Shown here piece by piece: positions 35,930-47,450 of a stretch of 64,000 nucleotides of DNA (positions within the stretch are counted from its first letter, which is position 1; each line of letters opens with the position of its first letter). The translations under genes were made by a program, and so were the position numbers. The DNA is from Gnetum montanum (lineage: Eukaryota > Streptophyta > Gnetopsida > Gnetales > Gnetaceae): positions 201,045 through 265,044 of the forward strand of contig MNCI01008733.1 of NCBI GenBank assembly GCA_015680685.1. The letters run 5' to 3'. The notes under the pieces were generated by a model that searched no databases, had not been told where the DNA came from, and saw only the letters and a program-made list of their open reading frames with translations.

Positions 35930-36245
35930 AATTGGACATCTACTATGATGTTAAACTAACATAGAATATCTACTATAATGGTAAACTAACACAAAATGTC
36001 TACTATGACATTAAACTACCACAGAATGTCCTTGGGCCATGACATTAAACTAGCACCCACAACATGGTCCGTTATGATCTTAAACTAACCATCCACCATT
36101 TTCTATAATGTTAAATTAGCACAATAGTCTACTAGGACCTTAAATTAGCACATCATGGTCTCCTAGACCTTAAACTAGGTTCATGATTTGCTAGGGCCTT
36201 AAACTAGCATAGCATGCGGTCTACCAAGATCTAAAACTAGGTTTG
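35930..36245 (+). repeat. Tandem repeats with TTAAACTA core after the E3 integrase
   Basis: About ten imperfect units of 25-40 bp carry the core (C/T)TTAAACTA(G/A)CA. Early units read CTACTATGATGTTAAACTAACA and later ones GGCCTTAAACTAGCA. The same core forms the repeat at 26880-27090. Confidence 0.75.
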
Positions 36246-37799
36246 CAATTCAACATCCATAGTTCAACACACATGGTTCTATAGACAAGTGAGCATGAAT
36301 ACTTCCAGTCCTCTATTACCTACCCACACCTCTTAGGCAAGATGGGGTGGGGTGTTGCATTTTCAGAATGAAGTTCATGTCATCAAGGAAAAACCCTTTG
36401 GGACATTTTTAGCATCGCCATCCTTGGCATCTTTTGATCTTTCAGAGATGTCTTTTGACATCTTGTTGACCTTCTAGAGCTACCACCACCATCTCCTATC
36501 ATCCTGGTCAAAGCTCTCATTATCAACATCACTTGCCAAAGAGCCAAAGGTACTATGGCCCAACCATAGCACTGCCATCCTCTATCCCTTACCATTTCCT
36601 AAGCTTGGAAGAGCATACAGCACCATGGATTCTCGCCATGCTGCTAGGTTTCCTAGATCCTACCTTTGGTGAGAACTATTAAGAACCTACATCACCATCA
36701 CCTCTAGCCACTTGGGTGCTCACTTCTACTGTGGCTACCAGAGCTTTTGGAGCCTACCACCATCAATGCCTACATTGGCCTTCCTGCTTTGGACATTGCA
36801 TGCACCTGCAACTAACATGACATTTGCAACCCTTGTAATTCCCTTGCAAATAGGACTTCATCTTCATCTCACATGGTTGCCGTTTTTCTTGTTTTCTTAG
36901 TGTTGCATTTGCAAGATGAAGCCTCAATGATGATGTTCAAGGATTCTGCTTCATTGCGGTGGCAAGTTTCCATACTACTTTGATGTGCTCACTTTGACTC
37001 GCTAAGATACTTAAGAGTGCACATTCCTACTATCCCTCTAGCCAATTTACCTCTACCTCTTGATCTTGCATTCTCCCACACTCACTACAAGATTCCCTGA
37101 TGCACATGGAGCATTTCCTATAGTCAATTGCAAAACCAATGATGGACATAATGCAACTCGTCCCATGGGAAGCCTTTGTGGGCTAGTCAAAGCCCCAAAT
37201 AGATGGAACATAACTCATCCTGAGGAAGAAACACCTATCCTATAGATGAGATGCTATTGCCTCTAAGAAAAGTTTTTTAAATGGCACATAGTCCACTTGG
37301 CAACAAAACATCTCCAAAAAATGAAAGCAAAAGCAAAAAAAAAATGAAAAGAGAAGGACAAGAAAAATAAAACCAAGAGCAAAAGAAAAATGGGATGAAA
37401 CAAGTGCCCAAGCAAATAACAAAGTTGCCACTTTGCAACTGGTCTAGCCCTGGATTGACCATCTCACAAGCACTCCAATAAGAGGTCAAAATCCTAAGGG
37501 TAGACCACCTCCACATGTTGACTTCCTCACAAGCACTCCAACAAGGGATCATGCTTTGGCAACAAGCCATCATAATATTGCATCTTATAGTCACATGCAC
37601 CATGAAAATCCCTTCCACTTATCATCCCTTAACCCATCTCCCTAACCTATTCCCTACCATACTTTATTTCCTAAGCACTCTCAAGCATAAGTGAAGTGTT
37701 ATCTAATTAGGCACTAACATGCGGTGTTCATGTCATGTTCATTATGATGTTTTGTATTCTATTTTGATGTCTTTTGAGTCAATCCTCTAGACCTCAACA
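36246..37799. other. E3 3' internal region, no recognised gene
   Basis: No frame on either strand resembles a known protein. It holds a Lys/Asn-codon-rich A-tract stretch at 37315-37400 and a direct repeat of CTCACAAGCACTCCAA at 37464 and 37529. Long 3' untranslated regions are usual in Tat elements. Confidence 0.5.
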
Positions 37800-37811
37800 A
37801 AGAGGGGCCAA
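37800..37811 (+). other. E3 polypurine tract
   Basis: AAGAGGGGCCAA abuts the 3' LTR start. It is the expected primer for plus-strand synthesis, slightly interrupted by CC. Confidence 0.6.
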
Positions 37812-39731
37812 TGAAACACCACCAATTTCAGGCTTCTGTAGTTTAGCGAAAAAATTTTCTAAGTGACAAAAGTTAGCAAATTTTTCTAAGTGTGGGTGTT
37901 ACGCTCTACAACGTAGCCAACATAGGACACATTAGGCCCTATTTTGCAAGATTTTTCTTAGTCTCAACAGCAATTTCATGAAAATTTTTCTAAGTATCTT
38001 GCTATGCTCTCAGTCTGCCTACTATGCTCCCTAGTGTAGCCTAGACTTCCATGGCTAGTTTGTCCAAGTATCAAGCCAGAAGTGGCTAAGGGTTACTTGG
38101 GTTGGACAAAATAGTTCAATGAATTTTCTATCTCCTGGGTTGTCATGCTTACTAGATTCCCCAGCGTACCTAGCTTGGCACATTTTCCAATCGCCAGCTC
38201 ACCCAAGTACCAAGCTAGAGTTTGTTAAAAGTGCTCAAGATGAACAAAATAGTTTGGAAAATTTTCTATCTTTCAGGTTGCTACGCTCCATAGCATAGCT
38301 AGCATGACTTAGGTTCTAGTGCCTAGTTTTACCTAAGTCTCGAAAAAGATCTATCAAGATAGCTCAACATAGAAGATACATTTGGCACATTTCCTAACTT
38401 CCAAGGCTACCCATCCTGCTATGCCCTAGAGTGAGGCCAATGTGCCATGAAGGAAGATTGTAGATTTCATAAAAATTTTGCTAACTATCCCTACTACACT
38501 CTGCTACACTCTCCAGCATAGCTAGTGTAACTAGTATGAAAAAATCAAAATGTTGCAAATTTTCACTAAGTGTTGTGTTATGCTCTAGAGTGTAGCTAGC
38601 TTGACACTTGGGAAAAGTCTTTGATAGCCTCCAAAAGCCTCTAGAACTTAACATCAACCTTTGTCCCAACTTTGATGTCCCTCTAGCAACTAACATTAGT
38701 AGTTTGCATTTCTTTTGCATCTCCCATTAATCCCGAAAATTGTTCCTATGTTTGACCCTACTCAAAAGAGGAGGAAAACGTAGTCCTAGAGTGTAGTCTT
38801 CAAGTTGTATTATTTTGACACTATTTGTAGGTACATTGCCATCTCTCAAACTCTGGCACATGCAATCCTAGCAGTGTGGTCACAGTCCCATAGTCTATGG
38901 GTACCTATTGCTATTCTTCAGAGGGTAACACTTTTTTACTCTCATGAGAGTGTAATATGTCAGTGTAACCCCATCTATACTCATGCCATGTGGCATGCAT
39001 GCCACATGGTGCCCAATCCACATTTCACACTAAACCTAGCCCTATAGATACCCCAAATACCAACACTCTAGGGGTTGGCAAACTAAAAGATCCTTGAGTA
39101 TTTTAGCTATCTAAGCATCCCTGATACTCATGCCTCTAAGCACTCGAGCTTCACACTTTGGTGCCTCCAAAAATGTAGTCCATCATTATACTAGCAGAAC
39201 ACAACAACAACCAACCTAGTAGGTTTAGCCTTCCTTGCAGCCATTAGCTTCACATCCCTGACATCCCAGAGATTCTGACTACACTACTTTGTTGCCATTG
39301 TGTCTGATTGACACCATGTACCATTCTCACCTTTTGTTTAGCAAAATTTGTGCTCCCCAATTTTGGGGTAGTGCATTTCTTTGTTCTCAAGCTCTATTTC
39401 ATTTCTTTTCCAAGAATTTTTTTCTTTGATATTAAGCATAAATCTTGCATTTCTCCATTTTTCAATACATATTTTCATGCTCACATCATTGTTTTTAGGT
39501 TGGGACTCTCCACTATGCTCTTATTTATTGTCCCAATGTTCGCAAGTAATGCTCTACAAACCCCTCTTACAAAAAATCATTCTAACACTACGTAAGTCCC
39601 TATTTGATCAACCAAAATATTCAATGCACCTTGTTTCTATTTTCCAACATGGCCCTCACAAGGATTTGGGGTTAGGCTATATGCCCATTGACCTCTTGGT
39701 GTTCTAGTCACTAACGTTTTTGGACGTCACA
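37812..39731 (+). repeat. E3 3' LTR
   Basis: 1920 bp, starting TGAAACACCACC and ending GTCACA before the CCATG duplication. Compared with the 5' LTR it has about 254 bp extra at about 38340-38600, made of more of the same palindromic motifs. Its TATA box is mutated (39043-39050). Confidence 0.85.
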
Positions 39732-39827
39732 CCATGTTTAACACTTATCTTCATTTTACCAACACTTTTCTTTTACTTTGCCTAGATATGTACTTTAAGT
39801 TTAACAAACTATGTTTTTATTTTGTAG

Positions 39828-42800
39828 ATAAAATAATAATCTAGAAGTTATGTACATTCAACTTGAAAATGTAAAGGAGAGAAACTTGTAAACCAATGTA
39901 TAGATCATGCATGGTTGGTGAGTGGAGATAGAAGGAAGCAACTTTTCCACTTAGAGAACATAGGGTTGAATCCTTTGTTTATATTTAGATCTCCTAACAT
40001 TTCACCCATGAATGTAATCATCCTAGTAAGATGTTATTCAAGCCAAAAATAGTTATTCACATTTAATGTTCAGGGTAGAGAGGTAATATTACCTTAGAAC
40101 CAAATTTTATTGAGGCACTAGTTTAATTTTTCTAATGTTGGCCTAGTAGTTGAGAAAGATAAGAAGTTTTCAACCATTAATCAGGAGATGATTACTAAAT
40201 GAGATTAGTATGGCAATAAGTCTTGTAACATTTTCAAATCTAAAAATCCTAATTTGGTGCAAATGTATCATCTCTTTAAGATTATACAACATAGAACTAC
40301 TTCTTCTATTAGGCTTGTGATCATCTACAATGGCATGGTTCATGGTACTTGCTATGATTAGGCTATCTACCTGGACAAGAAGATGTTCAATGAGTTAGAC
40401 AACATTAACATTTTGAATGGTGAAAGCTCAAGCAACTCTATTAACTTTATCTTTTATTGTGAGATGTTGCATTATTTCACAAAGTTATTAGATTGTGTTG
40501 ATCACAAGGGAAAGGTGTTGAATGAGGAGGACTTATCTTGTCTTGTGTATTAGCATGTGATGAACATCATGATGATCCTTTCCATAACATTAAGTGATCC
40601 CATGAAGATAGCATGATTATTGTGAGAGGATGTAGCTAAATTCTCCATTATTCACAACATGGCATTGACCAAGAAACATTAAGTACATGTGAACCTAGTT
40701 CCTTGGACACATACAATGAGGGACAAATGGTTAAGAAGATGAGAGCAATTTGTGTTCAGCAATGAATACATATGATTTGAAGGTTGAGTTAAAAGAAAAA
40801 GTGGCTAAGGAAGTAGAGAGATTAGGAAAGTTGGCAAAGTAGTATTATTATACATGTTTTATTTCTAGCATTAGTGTATTCATATTTTGATGTTTTATAA
40901 TATTTTAATGAATTTTTTATATTTACTAGTTTTTTTTTTGTTTGTTTACACTTTGTAGTTGTAGTGAAGGAAAACAAGAAGGTAGAGACCAAAGCACTCT
41001 TTAAGATAATAAAGAAGGAAAGGAGAAGAAGAAGAGAGGAAGGTCTATGAAGAGGAAGACAAGAAAGCACAAGAGGAAGTAGAGAGGTAAGCAAAAGAGG
41101 AAGAGAAAAAAAGACCCATGAAGAAGTAGAGACAAAAGGAAGGGAGGTAACAAAGAGAGTGGAAAATAAGGCCTTGACACATGAGCTATTTGATAAGGCA
41201 TTATAAATTAACTTAGGAGATGGAAATAAAGTTTAAAATTTTTTGGTATTTGAAAAAGATCTAATAGTTCATTTGTAGAAAATACTAATAATTTTTTTAG
41301 CTTGTAGATCATGAGTTGGATAAAATTCCATTTCTTTTAAGGACTAGTGGATTACCTTCCAAGGAGAAAGAGATGTCAAACAAAGTTAGGATGAAGTGGT
41401 TAGAAAAGAAATTGAAGAAGAAGGGATCACTATCTTATGGTAAGTGGTTTTGTTTATACTTCTTTTTTATTTTTCTTGGTTAGGCTTATTTCTGATTTTT
41501 GAATTTTTTATTAATTTTTGTAATTTTGTATGTAAGATATTTTAAGGCTAGTATGGAAACATATTGAAATGAAAGAATTAGTTAGAGGAATGATTGATGG
41601 TATAAAAAAAATCCTATAATGTTGTTTTAGATAGTGGTAAGTTCATTTGTGTTTTTTCTTTTGTATTCTTGAACTTTTAGTGTTCTAATTTTTTATTTAT
41701 TTTTATTTTTATTTATGTTAGTAATCACAAAATATCTATTTTACTTTGTTAGTTAGATAGATGAAAATTAGATGTTTTAATAGATGTACCAATTAGGATG
41801 GATTGCAAAAAGTTATTCATTGTAGATCCTGATTTACAACCTTTATTCCATGATGATCCAAGGGTGATAGAGAGGATGGATGAAATACCTCAGTATGAAA
41901 TAGATATGATCTCACTTAAAGTAAAATAATCAAATATCATAATGGATCTAACAATAGAACTATTATTGACCAAAGAGAAAAAGAAGAAAATTCCTTCTCA
42001 AATAAATAAATTCAAGAACAAGATGGAATGTTAGAGCATGATTTTCATGGTAGAATTATAATACATCATAATCTTAATTCTTCCTTTCAGTAGCTTTTGA
42101 GAGATTTCTTGGATGTTTTTCTAGCTATCCATACTCATCAGTAGCACAAACTATTAATTATGAAAACATTAAATAATAAGTTGAGGCATAGTTGTGCTAT
42201 GTGGAAACATTAGTGGAATCAACATAAAAGAAACAAATTGTTTTATAAGAAAAAAACCTTTATCCTCACCAACTTAGGGAAGAAAATAGAGCAATAAAGT
42301 TAAGAGGCATGTTTATTAAGAAGATGAAAGTTAGTGATGCCTTAGAAGCCTTTGAATGTTGTGTAAAGGTGAAGAGGAAAGAGAGAGACAATGAGGCATC
42401 TAATATAGGAGAGGACATCAAGATGGAAAGGGAGCCTAATGTTGAAAATCCATCCATTTTTAATGTCCTAGATATGCTTATAAAAAATTTGGACTTCACA
42501 TTCCTCTCTCTTGAATAGATTAAATAGTAGTTGGTTAATGTATTTGGTTACAAGAACTCTAAGATAGGGGGCAATAATAGATGATGATGATGTTGATGCA
42601 TAAATTTTGAATACACCAACATCTAGAAAAACTTGTTTAGGGAGACTATCACCTATGGTGCCTTTCATATTGATGTAGAAACCCAAGAATAGTCTTAGTT
42701 GGAGAGGGTTATGTGATTTTAAATGATTAAATGGGAATCCTATCTCGTTGTCATCACACTACCATCGTTCACCATCATTTGTTATCTCTTTGTTCCACTG

Positions 42801-44470
42801 TGGTTGCTACTAATGGTGCCCACTACCAACAAAAAAAATCCTTACTATCATAGGGATGAAACCCTACTAATGGGATGGACTATTGCATGCCACCATTTGC
42901 TAACATTTGTTGTAGCCTATCACCACTACTAAATAAGCACACGTTGCTTCTACTATTAACTATCACTAACCACCACTTGTAGCTACTCACTGCCACATGC
43001 ACACTTGTGTCATCCACCATAGTTGTTGCCTCACACTGGCCACCACTTGCAACATGCCACCAACTACTGCAATAGATGTTACCACTATTTGCTAACATTT
43101 TCCATAGCCTGTTACCACTGCTAATTGGGTATGCATTAATTTTTCTATTGACTATCACTAATCACCACTTGTAACTGCTCATTTCCACATGCACTCTCGC
43201 ACTGCTAGCCATAGTTACTATTACTACCACCCACTGCTACTCATGTGCCACTACTAGTTACTGATGGAAACAACTCTTATTGCCTACTACACCACCCATT
43301 ATCATTCACTACCACACGTTGTTCACCACCACTATCACTATCTATGCCTACCACTACAATCCACTACCACACACCTTCTTTAACCCACTTGTAGTAGCTA
43401 CCATATGCCTACCAACCGTTGGCTATAGTTCCCACCACACATGCAAAGTATATGTTGATCATGCCTACCAACTTCTAGTTGCAGCTCTTGTCATGCATGC
43501 AAAGTTTGATGTCATTCATGTTGCTGCCATCGCTATTCTTGCTTGCTATTGCACGTTGCCTATTGATACCATTGATCATCACGCTAAGCATCATCTACTA
43601 CTCATCACTCATAGATGTTGTTGCCACATGCCACATGTTGTCTACCACTCACCACTTGCAAATGCTTTAGGTACATTGCATCACTTCCTGTAGCTCACGC
43701 TTTGCTATTGTTCATGTTTCCTGCCTACCACTAGTTACATCATCTAACATCATGTGCTACCACTGGGAGAGAGAGATGCCTTAGAGATTTTTGTCCATGT
43801 GCATGGCTACTAGTCCTACCTGAGACCCCATCAACTTGCTAACTCCTACTACCACTACTGGAAGAGAGAGTGAGAGAGATTTCTTCCCTTCAGCTAGTCA
43901 TTGATTGCATGTAGCCGCTACTAGCAAAGAGAGGTCAAGAGATGTCTACAAGTGATATGCAATGGTAGTGCACAAACGATGAATAGATAGCCCATGATGT
44001 GCAACATAGGTAGTGATTGGCAATAGCGTGACAACGAGGGAGCAAGATCCTCATTCAACCATTTAACATCACATAGCCCTCTCTAGCAAAGACTATTCCT
44101 AGTTTTCGTACCCATATGGGAGGTGCCCTAGGTGATAGTCTTTCTAAAAGAGTTTTTCTGGGTATTGATGTCTCCAAAACTTATGCATCAATAGATGGGT
44201 TGCATGTAAGAAAATATATTTTAGTTATTTTCTCCTTTATTTTTTTAGGTTAATTCTTATTAGTTTTATTATTTTTATAATTTTATACTTTACTTATGTT
44301 AGTATTTTTATTTATTTTGATATTTTTAAGTTTTATTTTAGTTTATGTTTTTATAGATACATAGGCTCCAAGAGGTTTTGGTAGCAGTAAGAAGGACCCA
44401 GACAATGATGAGGTTGTAGGATAGATCTTTCCTTCTCATGATGAGATCCCAAGTGGTTAGGATGACTAGA
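39828..44470 (+). pseudogene. E6 antisense gene, remaining exons
   Basis: After the acceptor TTTTGTAG (39827) a long broken frame runs to 40838: WLVSGDRRKQLFHLENIGLN, IFRSPNISPMNVIILVRCYS, FSTINQEMITK, SINFIFYCEMLHYFTKLL. Introns are at 40839-40958, about 41233-41307, 41440-41536, 41637-41756 and 44206-44356, with GTAAGT or GTAAGA donors and TAG/AAG acceptors. The third exon is very basic (KALFKIIKKERRRRREEG), later exons give DHELDKIPFLLRTSGLPSKE and MDCKKLFIVDPDLQPLFHDD, and the last gives APRGFGSSKKDPDNDEV. It is antisense to E6 gag and protease, as in E3. Family unknown. From 42520 to 44200 a CCA-rich region may be a long intron. Confidence 0.5.
42892..43215. repeat. Tandem duplication of about 192 bp in a CCA/CTA-rich region
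   Basis: The segment from TTTGCTAACATTTG at 42895 recurs at 43087, and both copies include ACTATCACTAA-CACCACTTGTA-CT. The wider region 42730-43700 is rich in CCA, CAC and CTA trinucleotides. It gives long but low-complexity open frames on the plus strand, which I do not regard as genes. Confidence 0.6.
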
Positions 44471-44929
44471 GTTAGATATTAACATGAGACTTGTTTTTAT
44501 AATTTTTATTATTTTTTGGAAATTCTTTATGATTATTAATGGAATGTACTCTAATGGATGTTGTATGAATATTTGGCTATGGTAGAAGGACTATTATTTT
44601 TTATGGCTTTTTTTATGTTTTTATATTTTTATAACTTTTATAGTTTTCTAGGTTTGCAATTTTTTAAGTTTTCTATATTTATGAATTTTTCTAAATTTTA
44701 TATGTTTATGGTTTTATTAATTTTTTCTTTCACAAATTATGAAAATGAATGCAACAAATATAAATATAAAATGTAAAAAAAGCTAAGTGCTAGCTATAAA
44801 TAATAAAAGAAAATGAAGTTAGAATGGTAAAACATTATAATTATGTAAATTAAAAGACATAACATATGGACTAAGTGAAAATAGAAAACATGCACAAACT
44901 CTAGGAAAAAGATGGGCAACAAGAAATTA

Positions 44930-45511
44930 TAAAGGAATTATTGTGGAGGCTATGATTGGAATTTGGCTTTCTGGCCTACATTCTAGTAGAACCCTTTATA
45001 CTTTTAATAGAATCTACTATATCTAATTTACCAAATCCTAAGTCTACAAACTCATACATGTTGGAAGACCAAGAAATGCTAATTTTAGCTTTTTTGGTTT
45101 TTGCTTTAATGGATATTTATCCTATGAGTGTGAGTTGGGATCCTAGGCTAGACTCTCCTATAACATCAATAAACATGATGCTAGGAACTCAAGATCTATA
45201 TGTGAATCACTACTTCTTTATCCTTGCAAGGGAAATGGGTTCTTGAAGTAATGGAGAAAAGATATCATAGTAATAAGCTCATTAAGGTCTTCCTAAGATA
45301 ACATTTATACCTGATGAATTCTTGATAGTTGTAAAAATTATCTTAAATGTGATGCAATTGCTCACTAAGAATGATAACTTAATGCATCCTAAGATCTCTA
45401 CTCTAGCACCACTTAATGAAATTAAAGAGTTATAGTTAGAATATGCAACCTATTTCTCAAGCCCAAGATGCTCAATGATAGACCATGAGATAGCATTGGT
45501 TCCTACTTCAT
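44930..45511 (-). pseudogene. pro: E6 protease (downstream part)
   Basis: Read on the minus strand from the E5 junction, AISWSIIEHLGLEK is followed by SLISLSGARVEILGC and SSGINVILGRP. These are the flap and hydrophobic blocks of Tat proteases. VVIHIDLEFLAS follows, then a possible G-patch remnant (GFGKLDIVDSIKSIKG near 45000). The upstream half, ending in VHIND, is at 62808-62860. The region 44480-44930 is very T-rich, with nothing recognisable. Confidence 0.65.
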
Positions 45512-46458
45512 CATTAAAGCAGGTTCACTTCAATAATTAATCACCTTCAAATATTAAATCTAGATATTATGAAAAGATAATAACTTTTTCTAGAAAAAAA
45601 ACTAAATATCTTCAATTATTGAATTATAAGATTACAAAACGGTTTCCAAATCCCACAAACATCCAAAATTTTTCACTCAAATGATATTATAGGGCATGAG
45701 ACTTTATAGCTATATAATGACCGTTCTTAATGTAAGACACAACTAATAAAAATATTCTCCCACAACCTAGGAATGAGATCTGCATATACAAGAAATAATA
45801 GGAATACATAGGCCAATACATAATACAATTAACCTTGGAGCTACAACCTCTATGCACTCACTTAATTTTCTCTTCCACACCTTGCCCAAGATCTTATCAA
45901 ATCAAGAGCATTCACTAAGGAATCTTCTCTCACTCTTAATCCATCATAAACCTAATACACTAATAAATTTATTATGAAAATAAGATAAAAATATAGGGAA
46001 ATCTTCTACAAGCTCAACTTGGAGTTCCCATGATTTTTCTATCTTTTTCCTACATCTTTTAGCTATTTTCCAACTTAGAATGGCCAAATAAAAAAAATTT
46101 CTGATCATACAGATTGTATCTAGCTTCCTTGGATCATCTTCTATAAAAGCACCACTTTTGGCCCAGATGTCTACTATTTTTAAGAGTCATCTCCTCCCTC
46201 ACCAAGATGTCTCCTTGTAGGAAAGACCTCTTATCTAAGACATCTACACCATAGATAAGACATCTTTCTCAAGATATTTTGTCTCAAGTCAAGATGTCTT
46301 TTCCAAATTTCATGATATCTCCTACTAGACCAAGACATCTTTTGTGAAGAATTCACTCCTAGCCAAGATGCTTGCTTAACCTCCAAGACATCTCCATAGA
46401 GCTTGAAACCTATAAAACACATATGTAGGCAAGATTATTTGGAAGCGATGTTCCTACA
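45512..46458 (-). repeat. E5 3' LTR
   Basis: Pairs with 61857-62807. The outer terminal TG (plus-strand view) has decayed to CA, while the inner end is CCTACA at 46458. Seven AGATGTCT or AGACATCT motifs lie at 46160-46400. Confidence 0.85.
46160..46400. repeat. Interspersed AGATGTCT/AGACATCT motif array in the E5 LTR
   Basis: About seven copies of an octamer occur in both orientations, since AGATGTCT and AGACATCT are reverse complements. Spacing is 20-60 bp. The same array is in the other LTR at about 62500-62740. Position near the U3 end suggests a regulatory array; no factor is known to me. Confidence 0.6.
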
Positions 46459-46539
46459 CGAGCTCTCCAATCTTTCAAAAAGTGAACCCATGTGAACAAA
46501 GCAATATGATTTGAAGTGATTTCTCACTCATGAAGTTTG

Positions 46540-47445
46540 GTCTCATGAACTCATACAACATCATTCATGGACTAATCCTTCCAATGGATCAAATACTCAT
46601 GCCTCTTGACTCCTTGAGTACTATAAGCTTCACTCTAATTGAGTATGATTACCTTTCTTTCCATTGAAGACTTTGACTAATCAATAGCCCCCTTCAGCTT
46701 ATCTATGCTACCGTATATGATCTTCTCATCAATTGATCCACAATAGTGTATAAGATCTCAAGCATTAAACATAAAATGCATATCAACATCATTTGGTAAA
46801 TCAATCTCAAATGCATGATCATTGATCTTAGCCTTAATATTAGAAGGCCTTATCATCTTGGCTTTCAACTTGGAGAAATTAACACCTCTCAACTACTTCT
46901 TCTTCAAGTGCACATAAACCAAGTTACTAATAGTAGAATTTAGCTATATTTATCCTCATTTCTCTTAAGGAATATTTCTTCAACCTTCTTCTCAAGATTC
47001 GATTTTACTTGTGCATGGAGATACCTCATCTCTTGTACAAAATCAATACTAAGTTGAGGTTCACTATTAAAGCTCTTCAAAGTGTCCACCATCTTTGGAG
47101 AAAATTCATAGTTCACTTCAAATGGGATTTTACCAATAACAATATGAAAAGCATTATTGTATAATAACTTACAATGACACAATAAGTTTTTTTACCTATT
47201 TGGTTGTTCATAACATAAACATCCCAATATATTAAGCAAAGATATATTCACCATCTCCATTTGGCCATCATATTGTGAATGATATACACTAGAAAAATTC
47301 AACTTTGTCCCTAAAATTTTTCAAAGTGAATATAAAAAGTAACTTGAAAATTTGGAATCTCTGTCACTAACAATATACAAAGGAATTCCATGCAACTTCA
47401 CAACATTCTAGAAAAATAAATTTGCAACATGAGAAGCATTACTCA
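46540..47445 (-). pseudogene. int: E5 integrase C-terminal half and chromodomain-like end
   Basis: On the minus strand from the E4 junction, LHGIPLYIVSDRDSKF carries the second catalytic Asp, then YHSQYDGQMEMVN carries the Glu region. An open stretch (46940-47182) has YNNAFHIVIGKIPFEVNYEF. Then KINDHAFEIDLPNDVDMHFM follows. YLIHWKD at about 46590 matches the chromodomain YLVKWKG. Chromodomains in this clade guide insertion to particular chromatin. The upstream half is at 58081-58700. Confidence 0.7.
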
Positions 47446-47450
47446 CCTTC

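Larger units (their letters stand above)
20986..39731 (+). mobile_element. E3: giant (18.7 kb) Tat/Ogre-like element
   Basis: LTRs at 20986-22651 and 37812-39731 both start TGAAACACCACCAATTT. Flanks are CCATA and CCATG, a 5-bp duplication with one transition. The plus-strand order is gag (23092-25500), protease (26100-26600), tandem repeats (26880-27090), an antisense spliced gene (27250-30670), RT, RNase H and a second Tat-type RNase H (32850-34690), and integrase (34760-35897). Further repeats and a 1.5-kb region precede a polypurine tract and the 3' LTR. The extra RNase H, protease type and great size fit the Tat clade. The leader 22652-23091 shows no clear primer site. Confidence 0.85.

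Noticed and set aside
26880-36245. CRISPR-like array
   Set aside because: The repeats are imperfect, contiguous tandem units inside a plant retrotransposon, without uniform spacers.
37240-37618. Minus-strand Phe/Leu-rich frames suggesting a membrane protein
   Set aside because: They come from the complement of an A-rich non-coding tract (37315-37400) in the E3 3' region.
40822-41201. Minus-strand frames rich in Leu, Phe and Ser
   Set aside because: They are the complement of a Lys/Arg/Glu-rich exon of the E6 antisense gene on the plus strand, which has splice sites on both sides.
42723-43693. Long plus-strand open frames rich in Thr, His, Pro and Tyr
   Set aside because: They arise from the CCA/CTA-rich tandem-duplicated sequence. 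Low complexity, no start context and no similarity to the nearby coding blocks.
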